A DNA stretch of 6,167 nucleotides from positions 1-6,167 of the forward strand of contig JACZQS010000156.1 in the NCBI GenBank assembly GCA_022545625.1, in the 5' to 3' direction. The position numbers and the translations under genes were made by a program. The notes under the pieces were generated by a model. That model worked only from the letters and a program-made list of their open reading frames with translations, did not search any database and had not been told where the DNA came from. The stretch is from Pseudomonadota bacterium (GTDB lineage: Bacteria; Pseudomonadota; Gammaproteobacteria; GCA-001735895). Shown here piece by piece: positions 1 to 5,881 of the stretch (position 1 is its first letter; every line of letters starts with the position of its first letter).

Positions 1-68
1 ATCAACAGCAACTTGAAGATATATACCAGGATTTATACGAATGTGAACACGTGGTGATGTCTTTGTAA
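1..68 (+). CDS. ybeD: DUF493/YbeD family protein, C-terminal end (5' truncated)
   Basis: Reading from the first complete codon at base 3 to the TAA at 66-68 gives 21 residues, from QQQLEDIYQDLY to the end VVMSL. This resembles the C-terminus of E. coli YbeD, where IEQVETLYEELG is followed by a final VRMVL. YbeD is a small ferredoxin-fold-like protein of unsettled role, classically found immediately upstream of lipB. Its position here, a few dozen bases before lipB on the same strand, agrees with that order and suggests co-transcription of ybeD, lipB and lipA. The N-terminal three quarters of the gene lies outside the window. The call rests on a short peptide plus synteny, so it is good but not certain. 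Confidence 0.75.
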   Translation, partial: QQQLEDIYQDLYECEHVVMSL

Positions 69-104
69 TAGATGGCAAGGTACGGATCCGGGTCGCTATC
101 GGCT

Positions 105-725
105 ATGTCGGAAATTGACACTAAAATTAAATACCTGGGGCTTACCGATTACCGGGAAACCTGGGAAAAAATGAAAACCTTCACCCAAACTCGCGATGCG
201 GCGAGCGCCGACGAATGGTGGATTACCGAACATGCACCGGTATTTACCCAGGGGCAAAATGGAAATCCTGAACATCTACTCGACACTGGCGATATACCGG
301 TAATTCAGATCGATCGAGGCGGACAGGTTACCTACCATGGGCCGGGACAACTGGTGCTGTACTGCCTGCTCGATCTAAATCGACTGGGATTGGGTGTGCG
401 TAGACTGGTAACGCATATAGAAGTATCGATAATAGAATTACTCTCGCGCTATAATGTCAAAGCAGTTGCACGCAAAGATGCTCCCGGCGTCTACGTAAAT
501 AAGGCCAAGATAGCTGCGCTTGGATTGCGTATTCGGAAGGGAAGTTGCTATCATGGTATGAGTCTCAATATCGATATGGACATGGATCCTTTTGCGCGCA
601 TCAACCCCTGTGGCATGAAGGAGCAGGCAGTAACCCAGATGGCTGATTTGAACGTCACCATCGAACTCGAACAGGCGGGACAGGAACTCGCGGGCATATT
701 AATCGGGAATATCAATCGTGGATAG
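105..725 (+). CDS. lipB: LipB, octanoyl-[acyl-carrier-protein]:protein N-octanoyltransferase
   Basis: LipB moves the octanoyl group from octanoyl-ACP to a lysine of lipoyl domains (E2 subunits of 2-oxoacid dehydrogenases and GcvH) in the cytoplasm, the first step of de novo lipoate assembly. From the ATG at 105 the protein has 206 residues. Visible motifs are the acyl-binding block DRGGQVTYHGPGQ (residues 70-82), the lysine of AKIAALGLRIR (K135) and the cysteine of INPCG (C169). These two match the Lys135/Cys169 pair known from E. coli LipB, in number as well as in context. An in-frame ATG at 72 would add 11 residues (MARYGSGSLSA). I prefer 105 because it puts the N-terminal LGL at residues 11-13, as in E. 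coli. Neither start has a convincing Shine-Dalgarno sequence. The gene overlaps lipA by 8 bases, which suggests translational coupling. Confidence 0.96.
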   Translation: MSEIDTKIKYLGLTDYRETWEKMKTFTQTRDAASADEWWITEHAPVFTQGQNGNPEHLLDTGDIPVIQIDRGGQVTYHGPGQLVLYCLLDLNRLGLGVRRLVTHIEVSIIELLSRYNVKAVARKDAPGVYVNKAKIAALGLRIRKGSCYHGMSLNIDMDMDPFARINPCGMKEQAVTQMADLNVTIELEQAGQELAGILIGNINRG

Positions 726-1668
726 CAAGTATCAGGTAATTCAGGGCGAAAAGCTTAAGGGAGCTGACAAGGTCGCGCGCATTCCGATAAAAGTCGTGCG
801 GTCAATATCGGTGCGGCGCAAGCCGCCCTGGATTCGCGCCAAAGCACCCACCGGTGATCGCGTTCGGCAGTTAAAATCAATCTTGCGGGAAAATAATCTT
901 TTTACCGTCTGCGAAGAGGCATCCTGCCCAAACCTGGGGGAATGCTTTTCCAAGGGCACCGCTACTTTCATGATTATGGGCGATATTTGTACCCGGCGAT
1001 GCCCGTTTTGTGATGTGGGGCACGGGCGCCCGAATCCGCTCGATAACCGGGAACCCGTGAACCTGGCGAAAACAATCCGCAGGATGGGTTTGCGCTACGT
1101 GGTTATTACCTCGGTCGACCGGGATGACCTGCGCGATGGTGGCGCCCAGCATTTCATCGACTGTATCGAGCAAACCCGACAGCTTAATCCCGATATTCGG
1201 ATCGAAATCCTGACGCCGGACTTCAGGGGTCGAATGGATACCGCATTGGAAATTTTGGCAAAATCGCCCCCTGACGTGTTTAATCATAACCTTGAATCGG
1301 TACCGAGCCTGTACAAAAAAGTTCGCCCCGGTTCCGACTACCAGTGGTCGCTAAGCCTGTTAAAAAATTTCAAGCAACTGTATCCGCAAGTACCTACCAA
1401 ATCCGGTTTAATGCTGGGCCTGGGAGAGGAGATAAGCGAAGTGAAACAGGTGTTGCGCGATATGCGCGCCCACAATGTGAATATGCTGACGCTGGGCCAA
1501 TACCTGCAACCAAGCCTCGATCATCTGGCGGTCGAGCGGTTCGTCACGCCCGACGAGTTTGATGCGCTCGGTGAGTTTGCATATTCACTGGGTTTCGATC
1601 AGGTCGCAAGCGGTCCAATGGTGCGGTCTTCGTATCATGCCGATCTTCAGGCAGAAGCAGTTTTATAG
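718..1668 (+). CDS. lipA: LipA, lipoyl synthase (radical SAM)
   Basis: LipA inserts two sulfur atoms at C6 and C8 of the protein-bound octanoyl chain made by LipB, using S-adenosylmethionine radicals and sacrificing an auxiliary iron-sulfur cluster. The 316 residues (E. coli: 321) contain both cluster sites. The auxiliary [4Fe-4S] site is CEEASCPNLGEC (C65, C70, C76), with its serine ligand in the C-terminal RSSYHA motif (303-308). The radical SAM site is CTRRCPFC (C91, C95, C98). TSVDRDDLRDGG (131-142) and TKSGLMLGLGE (227-237) are further family signatures. The start is GTG at 718. It gives an N-terminus of the same length as E. coli LipA up to the G-x-K/Y-x-x-ADK segment, and it has a GGGAA at 705-709 at suitable spacing. 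It overlaps the lipB stop by 8 bases. The TAG stop is at 1666-1668. Confidence 0.98.
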   Translation: MDSKYQVIQGEKLKGADKVARIPIKVVRSISVRRKPPWIRAKAPTGDRVRQLKSILRENNLFTVCEEASCPNLGECFSKGTATFMIMGDICTRRCPFCDVGHGRPNPLDNREPVNLAKTIRRMGLRYVVITSVDRDDLRDGGAQHFIDCIEQTRQLNPDIRIEILTPDFRGRMDTALEILAKSPPDVFNHNLESVPSLYKKVRPGSDYQWSLSLLKNFKQLYPQVPTKSGLMLGLGEEISEVKQVLRDMRAHNVNMLTLGQYLQPSLDHLAVERFVTPDEFDALGEFAYSLGFDQVASGPMVRSSYHADLQAEAVL

Positions 1669-1696
1669 CCGGGTGATGTCTCTATGGCTCTTTTTT
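1667..1696 (+). terminator. weak candidate intrinsic terminator of the lipBA operon
   Basis: AGCCG (1667-1671) can pair with TGGCT (1685-1689; the innermost pair is G-T), leaving a 13-base loop. A C and then six T residues (1691-1696) follow. The shape is that of a Rho-independent terminator that begins inside the lipA stop codon, but a five-pair stem is short. It lies in the 82-base convergent gap between lipA and nadE, where a terminator for lipBA is expected. I see no comparable stem with a T-run for nadE on the opposite strand in this gap. Confidence 0.35.
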
Positions 1697-1750
1697 AAGC
1701 TAGTCGTTCCCGAGAATACTACGGTCATTTCTGCGCAAGCGGCGGTCTGT

Positions 1751-2578
1751 CTAGCCATAAATAGTCGCAATTGCCTGTCGCTTGTGCTCGGTACGACAGT
1801 ATATCTCTATGATTCGCTTCGCCGCGCCAGGGTCTATTGACCTGCCTTCCAGAAAATCATCAATTTGATCATAGCTCAGGCCCAGTGCATCCTCGTCGGG
1901 CTTCGACGGACTAAGGGTTTCCAGGTCTGCAGTTGGTTGCTTGCTGATCAGTTGTTCGGGCGCACCGAGATGACTGGCCAGAGAGCGTACCTGGCGTTTG
2001 TTTAAGCCGAACAATGGCACCAGATCACAGGCACCATCGCCATGTTTTGTATAAAAACCGGTAACATTTTCTGCCGAATGGTCGGTGCCTATCACCAGAC
2101 CACCAAGCAGTCCGGCAATTTCGTACTGGGCGATCATGCGCATCCGAGCCTTGACATTGCCCCTGGCTAAGTCAAGCTCTAATTCACTCTGGTGGAGCTC
2201 ACCCTGCTGCTCTAGTGCATCTAAAGTCGACTGGTGAAGGGCATCGGTGCCGGGTTGCACATTGACGCTAACACTGATACTGGGGTTGATGAATTGTAAT
2301 GAAATCTGCGCGTCGATCTCATCGGCCTGCGTGGCGTATGGCAGGCGCACCGCTATAAATCGGTAATTGTCACCCTCGTTGTTTAATTCATCCACAGCGA
2401 GTTGGGCGAGACGCCCACAGGTGCCCGAATCGACGCCCCCACTAATTCCCAGTACCAGGTGGTTGAGGCCCGATGCTTGCAGTGTCGTCTTGATAAAGTC
2501 GATGCGCCGCTCTATCTCGAATTCGACATCAATTTCGGGCAGCACCTTCATTTCAGAGACAATGTTCTTTTGATCCAT
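1751..2578 (-). CDS. nadE: NadE, ammonia-dependent NAD+ synthetase
   Basis: NadE adenylates deamido-NAD with ATP and amidates it with ammonia, the last step of NAD synthesis. The 275 residues match E. coli NadE in length. They carry the N-type ATP pyrophosphatase P-loop SGGVDS (46-51), FIAVRLPY (74-81), RGNVKARMRMIAQY (139-152), GTDHSAE (164-170), the FYTKHGDG segment (175-182), PTADLE (215-220) and TEHKR (263-267). No glutaminase (nitrilase) domain is present, so ammonia is the expected nitrogen donor. Compared with E. coli the region at about 108-138 is some nine residues longer and the tail is shorter. I recall a similarly extended loop in the Pseudomonas enzyme, so this looks like a subtype. 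The ATG at 2578 gives the usual length but has no visible Shine-Dalgarno sequence. The gene is convergent with lipA and downstream of the aldo/keto reductase. Confidence 0.96.
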   Translation of the reverse strand: MDQKNIVSEMKVLPEIDVEFEIERRIDFIKTTLQASGLNHLVLGISGGVDSGTCGRLAQLAVDELNNEGDNYRFIAVRLPYATQADEIDAQISLQFINPSISVSVNVQPGTDALHQSTLDALEQQGELHQSELELDLARGNVKARMRMIAQYEIAGLLGGLVIGTDHSAENVTGFYTKHGDGACDLVPLFGLNKRQVRSLASHLGAPEQLISKQPTADLETLSPSKPDEDALGLSYDQIDDFLEGRSIDPGAAKRIIEIYCRTEHKRQAIATIYG

Positions 2579-2674
2579 ATTGACAAGCTATTCGAGTGAA
2601 TTATTCGAAGGCTATTTTGGCAGATTTTATCTTTCCAGGCGAGATGGGTAGCCTAACAGAATATTAAGATGCCT
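2579..2674 (-). promoter_or_regulatory. 96-base gap upstream of nadE; possible promoter
   Basis: This gap separates the aldo/keto reductase stop from the nadE start on the minus strand, so nadE may be read through from the reductase or have its own promoter here. On the minus strand I see -10-like hexamers TAAAAT (plus coordinates 2624-2629) and AATAAT (2600-2605), but neither has a good -35 at normal spacing. A 6-base inverted repeat, AGGCTA at 2609-2614 and TAGCCT at 2649-2654, flanks most of the gap. It has no following T-run, so I do not call it a terminator. Confidence 0.2.
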
Positions 2675-3718
2675 TTATATGGGAGCGGGGTAGCGGCGAT
2701 AGACCCTGTGAATATCCTTTAATACTTCGGCGCTGAGTTCAACTTCGAAGGATCCGATATCGATTTCAAGTTGCTTAAGGTTGGTTGCACCGATAATAGT
2801 CGAAGTGACAAACGGGCGTTGGTGACAAAAAGCGAGCGCCATTTGGGAAGGATCGAGCCCGTGTTTTTGTGCCACGTCGACATAGTCATCGGTCGCCGCA
2901 TTAGCCTGTTCGCTCACCCGCCCGTGTAAATCCTGGTTAAGAGTGATTCGCGATCCCGCTGGTTTTTTGCCGGCTCGATATTTGCCGCTCAGCATCCCGC
3001 ATGAAAGTGGTGAATAGGGTAACAATCCGACCTGTTCGTTGTGCGAAAGCTCGGCCAGATCAAGATCATGCCGGCGATACATCAGGTTGTATTCATTCTG
3101 TATGGAGACCACACGCGGTAACGAGTTCGCTTCGGCAATTTGCAAAAACTGACTGGTGCCCCAGCAGCTTTCGTTAGACAGACCAATTTGTCGTATTTTG
3201 CCCTGTTCGATGAGTTCCTGGAGAGCTGTCAGTGCTTCAAGTATATGTGCTCTGGTCGCTTGTTTATCCTGTGAAGTCGGATCGAAATGCCAGGCCTGAC
3301 GAAAATGATAAGACCCCCGATTAGGCCAGTGTAATTGATACAGATCGATATAGTCTGTGTTTAGCCTCTTCAGGCTACCTTCGATGCTGATACGGATTTT
3401 TTTGGGCGATATCGGCACACCATCCTGCACCCATTGAAGCCCTTCGCCAGTGACCTTGGTGGCGAGGATGACCTGGTCGCGCCTGGATGAAGATTTAAAC
3501 CAGCTACCAATAATCTCCTCGGTTAGCCCCTGGGTTTCGGCTGAAACCGGGTTGGCCGGATACATCTCTGCAGTATCGATAAAATTGACGCCGTGTTCGA
3601 ACGAGTAATCCATCTGCTGGTGGGCTTCGGTCTCACTGTTCTGTGTACCCCAGGTCATGGTACCGAGACATATCTCGCTCACCTCTATATCGCTGTTTCC
3701 TAGTAGATTGTATTTCAT
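2675..3718 (-). CDS. tas: Tas-type NADP(H)-dependent aldo/keto reductase
   Basis: A cytoplasmic (beta/alpha)8-barrel oxidoreductase of the aldo/keto reductase superfamily, expected to reduce aldehydes or ketones with NADPH. At 347 residues it aligns end to end, by recall, with E. coli Tas (346): shared segments include GTMTWG (19-24), ETQGLTE (61-67), the SLKRLNTDYIDLYQLHWP block (115-132), KPAGSR (252-257), HGLDPSQMALAF (286-297) and the tail RYPAP. The catalytic tetrad is intact: D48, Y53, K88 and H130. IGLSNES (178-184) and STIIGATNLKQL (306-317), near the cofactor site, are also present. E. coli Tas was named for suppressing tyrosine auxotrophy, but its physiological substrate is unclear, so the substrate here is unknown. 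Transcribed away from the hydroxy-acid dehydrogenase gene and toward nadE. No strong Shine-Dalgarno precedes the ATG at 3718. Confidence 0.9.
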   Translation of the reverse strand: MKYNLLGNSDIEVSEICLGTMTWGTQNSETEAHQQMDYSFEHGVNFIDTAEMYPANPVSAETQGLTEEIIGSWFKSSSRRDQVILATKVTGEGLQWVQDGVPISPKKIRISIEGSLKRLNTDYIDLYQLHWPNRGSYHFRQAWHFDPTSQDKQATRAHILEALTALQELIEQGKIRQIGLSNESCWGTSQFLQIAEANSLPRVVSIQNEYNLMYRRHDLDLAELSHNEQVGLLPYSPLSCGMLSGKYRAGKKPAGSRITLNQDLHGRVSEQANAATDDYVDVAQKHGLDPSQMALAFCHQRPFVTSTIIGATNLKQLEIDIGSFEVELSAEVLKDIHRVYRRYPAPI

Positions 3719-3791
3719 GGTCTTATCGATCGCTGGCCAAGGTCAGGGAGTTCTTTCGTGGCTTCAGGTGTCAGGGAAATATAAAGAGAAA

Positions 3792-3821
3792 TTAATCCAT
3801 ACTAACAATTGATGTTATATT
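3792..3821 (+). promoter_or_regulatory. candidate extended -10 promoter of the hydroxy-acid dehydrogenase gene
   Basis: TGTTATATT at 3813-3821 is a TGn-extended -10 element whose hexamer TATATT matches five of six consensus bases. A poor -35 (TTAATC, 3792-3797) stands 18 bases upstream, which is tolerable because extended -10 promoters depend less on the -35. Transcription would begin near 3828, leaving a leader of roughly 48 bases before the ATG at 3876. Confidence 0.4.
3803..3817. promoter_or_regulatory. candidate operator palindrome TAACA-N5-TGTTA
   Basis: TAACA (3803-3807) and TGTTA (3813-3817) form a perfect 5-base inverted repeat with a 5-base spacer. It overlaps the plus-strand extended -10 and the minus-strand -35 candidate, a position from which a bound regulator could affect both genes. 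Half-sites of five bases in AT-rich DNA arise easily by chance, and no regulator gene is adjacent. Confidence 0.25.
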
Positions 3822-3875
3822 TTGTCGCGCCCTGTGTCGATTAATACGCGTACGATAAATTTTGGATAGATTCGA

Positions 3876-5033
3876 ATGAGCAATCAACTGATGAAAAAGG
3901 CTGCGAATATAGCGCAGCTAAGGTCGATTGCCAGATCGCGTATACCTGGCTTTGTATACGATTATCTTAGCGCTGGATGCAATGACGATCTGGCTGTTAA
4001 AAATAATCGTAAGGCTCTGGATAAAGTCTATTTACAGCCACAGTACCTGACGCGATCAGGGCCAGCTCAACTGGCAGTCGATATTTTGGGGCGAAGCTAT
4101 AATGCGCCATTTGGCGTTGCCCCGCTCGGGCTGAGTGGCTTGATATGGCCAGGGGCATCCGAATACCAGGCCAGGGCGGCAAAGTCAGCCAATATTCCAT
4201 TTATCCTCAGTACCGTGGCGAGCATTTCAATCGAACGCGCGGCTGAATGTGCAGAAGATTGTTTCTGGTTCCAACTCTACCCACCGACCGACAAGAACAT
4301 GTTGCACGATCTGATGAGGCGTGCGGTTGTTGCCGAGTGCAAACACCTGGTAGTTACCATCGATGTACCGTCGTTGGGTATACGTCCCCGTGATATTCGC
4401 AATGGGTTGACTGTGCCTCCAAAATTGACCCTGGGTAGTTTCTGGCAAATCTTAACCAGGCCATCCTGGGCGTTGGCAATGGCGAGGCATGGTACCCCTG
4501 AGTTCGAAACCATCAAACCCTATCTGAAGAGTGCCGGTAATATGGCAGAACTTTCAGATTTTATCCGCAAAACCTTAAAAGACATCGTAGATGTCGACTT
4601 GCTACAGCAAATTCGGAATCAATGGCCGCATAAACTGATCGTCAAAGGAATTAGCGGTACTGAAGATGCGGAACTGGCGATACAGGTCGGCGCCGACGCA
4701 ATCATCGTTTCGAACCATGGCGGTCGGCAGCTCGATGCGTCGATACCGCCTGTCGAGCTAATTGCTGCGATAAAAAACAAGATTGGGCAGAAGGTTCCGG
4801 TGATGGCGGATGGTGGTGTGGAGTCCGGAGTCGATATTGCCCGGTTTCTCTCCCGGGGGGCCGACATGGTTTTCAGCGGACGTGCAATGATGTATGGCGT
4901 CGCTGCGCTGGGAGAGGTCGGCGCCGGATATGCCATTGAACTATTGCGAGAGGAACTTAACCAGGTCATGGGGCAACTGGGTTGCGAATACCCGAATGCG
5001 ATGGTAGATCACAGTGTGAACCGGGGGTCCTGA
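3876..5033 (+). CDS. FMN-dependent alpha-hydroxy-acid dehydrogenase (LldD/MdlB type)
   Basis: A TIM-barrel flavoenzyme that oxidises a 2-hydroxy acid, such as L-lactate, to the 2-oxo acid. At 385 residues the length is typical. By alignment to spinach glycolate oxidase, the active-site residues are present: Y30 (Y24), Y135 in FQLY (Y129), D163 (D157), R170 (R164), K257 in IVKGI (K230), and H281 and R284 in SNHGGRQLD (H254, R257). The long loop 4 region (about 180-240, with FWQILTRPSWAL) resembles E. coli LldD, the membrane-associated quinone-reducing subgroup, more than soluble oxidases. GRAMMYG (335-341) keeps one expected FMN-phosphate arginine, but in DGGVESG (312-318) glutamate replaces the usual second one. 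No lactate permease or LldR neighbour is present, so the substrate is open. A weak GGATAG (3864-3869) precedes the ATG. The gene is convergent with bamD. Confidence 0.92.
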   Translation: MSNQLMKKAANIAQLRSIARSRIPGFVYDYLSAGCNDDLAVKNNRKALDKVYLQPQYLTRSGPAQLAVDILGRSYNAPFGVAPLGLSGLIWPGASEYQARAAKSANIPFILSTVASISIERAAECAEDCFWFQLYPPTDKNMLHDLMRRAVVAECKHLVVTIDVPSLGIRPRDIRNGLTVPPKLTLGSFWQILTRPSWALAMARHGTPEFETIKPYLKSAGNMAELSDFIRKTLKDIVDVDLLQQIRNQWPHKLIVKGISGTEDAELAIQVGADAIIVSNHGGRQLDASIPPVELIAAIKNKIGQKVPVMADGGVESGVDIARFLSRGADMVFSGRAMMYGVAALGEVGAGYAIELLREELNQVMGQLGCEYPNAMVDHSVNRGS

Positions 5034-5070
5034 CCGCGACCCGGACAGTGAACTCTATCAATCAGGACCC
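5025..5070. terminator. 9-base inverted repeat spanning the convergent stop codons
   Basis: GGGTCCTGA (5025-5033) is repeated as its exact complement TCAGGACCC (5062-5070), with 28 bases between. The outer arms contain the last two sense codons and the TGA stop of each convergent gene. A smaller competing hairpin, GGGTC (5025-5029) with GACCC (5038-5042), lies inside. No T-run follows on either strand, so it is not a classic intrinsic terminator. It may act as a 3'-end stabiliser or a bidirectional stop, or be fortuitous. Confidence 0.35.
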
Positions 5071-5802
5071 GTCGCTATAGTTCAAATCGATGATGCGTTG
5101 AGTATCGGCAGCCAATCGGTCTAGCCCAAGATGCTGGTAGGCCGCTAATTGTATCTCCAGTGCTGGTTGCACTGCGTCGGTGCCCGGATAAGACAGGATT
5201 ATAAATTTTGCGCGATTAGAAGCGGCTACCCATGCATCGCGTGAGGCATAAAAACGCGCAATTTTCAGATCAGCACTGGCGAGCTTATCGCGCAAGTAGA
5301 TCAGGTGTTGCCGAGAATCAACCGCATATTTACTCCGCGGGAACCTCCTTAACAGGATCTGGAAATCATTGTACGAGGTCAACAATATTGACTTGTCATA
5401 GTCGGCTTTATCCCGATAATAAATATTATCGAGTAAGCTTTTGCCGCGGCCGAAATTTGCCAGGCCTTTCAAGTAATAGGCGTAGTCGACTGCTTCATGA
5501 CGCGGGTTAAGTTTGATAAAACGATCGAGTGCAGCAATCGCGGCGTCCACTTCATCAAATTTATAATAAGCATAGCCGACATCTAACTGCGCCTGGGTAG
5601 CATATTTGCCAAACGGGTAACGCGACTCCAGGATTTGATACTGTTCTATGGCCGTGGAGTAGTTCTTATTAGCCATTTCATTTTTGGCGCTCCGATAGAG
5701 CTTTTCTGCGCTCCACCCGGCTGTGACATCAACTTCCTTCGCCGGGCCGCAGGCCAGTAGTAAAAAGCAGCTACCCATCAAAGCTATCATTCGTAATTTC
5801 AT
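5062..5802 (-). CDS. bamD: BamD, outer-membrane protein assembly lipoprotein
   Basis: BamD is the essential lipoprotein of the BAM complex. It works with BamA at the periplasmic face of the outer membrane to fold and insert beta-barrel proteins. From the ATG at 5802 it has 246 residues (E. coli: 245). The N-terminus is a lipoprotein signal, MKLRMIALM then a hydrophobic run ending in the lipobox LLAC (C18). Glycine follows the lipidated cysteine, which fits outer-membrane sorting. Tetratricopeptide-type helices follow. Family signatures include ESRYPFGKYATQAQLD, AYYKFDEVDAAIAALDRFI, LNPRH and DYAYYLKGLANF. A TTG one codon upstream (5805) could also serve as start, but the ATG is preferred. The pairing with rluD on the opposite strand matches E. 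coli yfiO/rluD. It ends in GGG TCC TGA, the same nine bases that end the convergent gene. Confidence 0.95.
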   Translation of the reverse strand: MKLRMIALMGSCFLLLACGPAKEVDVTAGWSAEKLYRSAKNEMANKNYSTAIEQYQILESRYPFGKYATQAQLDVGYAYYKFDEVDAAIAALDRFIKLNPRHEAVDYAYYLKGLANFGRGKSLLDNIYYRDKADYDKSILLTSYNDFQILLRRFPRSKYAVDSRQHLIYLRDKLASADLKIARFYASRDAWVAASNRAKFIILSYPGTDAVQPALEIQLAAYQHLGLDRLAADTQRIIDLNYSDGS

Positions 5803-5826
5803 CAATTGACCAGTGGCTTCTCAGCT

Positions 5827-5856
5827 ATGTTAACTCGTGTATTGACTTGCCGTAAA
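5827..5856 (-). promoter_or_regulatory. weak candidate promoter of bamD
   Basis: On the minus strand, TTTACG (5856-5851) and TAACAT (5832-5827) are separated by 18 bases. Each matches four of six consensus bases. Transcription would start near 5820, about 18 bases before the bamD ATG. This is the best-spaced pair I see for bamD in the 79-base gap, but it is weak. Confidence 0.2.
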
Positions 5857-5875
5857 AGCAAACAAGCAGTATAAC
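5847..5875 (+). promoter_or_regulatory. candidate promoter of rluD, placed for a leaderless transcript
   Basis: TTGCCG (5847-5852, four of six consensus bases) is followed after exactly 17 bases by TATAAC (5870-5875, five of six). The expected start point, about seven bases beyond the -10, falls at 5882, the A of the rluD ATG. An alternative -35, TTGACT (5842-5847), is closer to consensus but sits 22 bases from the -10. No Shine-Dalgarno sequence precedes rluD, consistent with a leaderless or very short leader. Confidence 0.45.
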
Positions 5876-5881
5876 CAGTCA

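Larger units (their letters stand above)
3719..3875. promoter_or_regulatory. divergent intergenic control region of the two redox genes
   Basis: This 157-base gap lies between the oppositely transcribed aldo/keto reductase and hydroxy-acid dehydrogenase genes, so it should hold both promoters. The AT-rich part is 3776-3824. For the minus-strand gene the best pair I see is TTGTTA (3808-3803) and TATATT (3783-3778), separated by 19 bases, which is longer than ideal. The plus-strand promoter and a palindrome are listed separately. The stretch 3719-3770 shows nothing I recognise and would be the untranslated leader of the reductase mRNA. Confidence 0.4.

Noticed and set aside
877..1287. 136-residue open frame on the minus strand inside lipA
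   Set aside because: It lies wholly antisense to lipA, whose catalytic motifs are unmistakable, and its own translation shows no recognisable motif.
1734..1741. CGCAAGCG as a hairpin terminator for nadE
   Set aside because: The loop would be only two bases and no T-run follows on the minus strand.
1559..1840. 93-residue plus-strand frame bridging lipA, the gap and nadE
   Set aside because: It overlaps two certain genes in other frames, and neither its start nor its sequence resembles a known protein.
2250..2330. Extra loop in NadE as a novel insertion
   Set aside because: A comparable extension is recalled in the Pseudomonas NadE, so it appears to be a normal subtype feature.
4619..4969. 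116-residue minus-strand frame within the hydroxy-acid dehydrogenase gene
   Set aside because: It is antisense to the conserved FMN-binding part, and its Ser/Pro/Ala-rich translation is typical of a shadow frame.
5232..5510. 92-residue plus-strand frame within bamD
   Set aside because: It is antisense to the conserved BamD coding sequence and has no motif or promoter support.
5803..5805. TTG as the start codon of bamD
   Set aside because: An ATG follows immediately at 5802, no Shine-Dalgarno favours the TTG, and the signal peptide is complete from the ATG.
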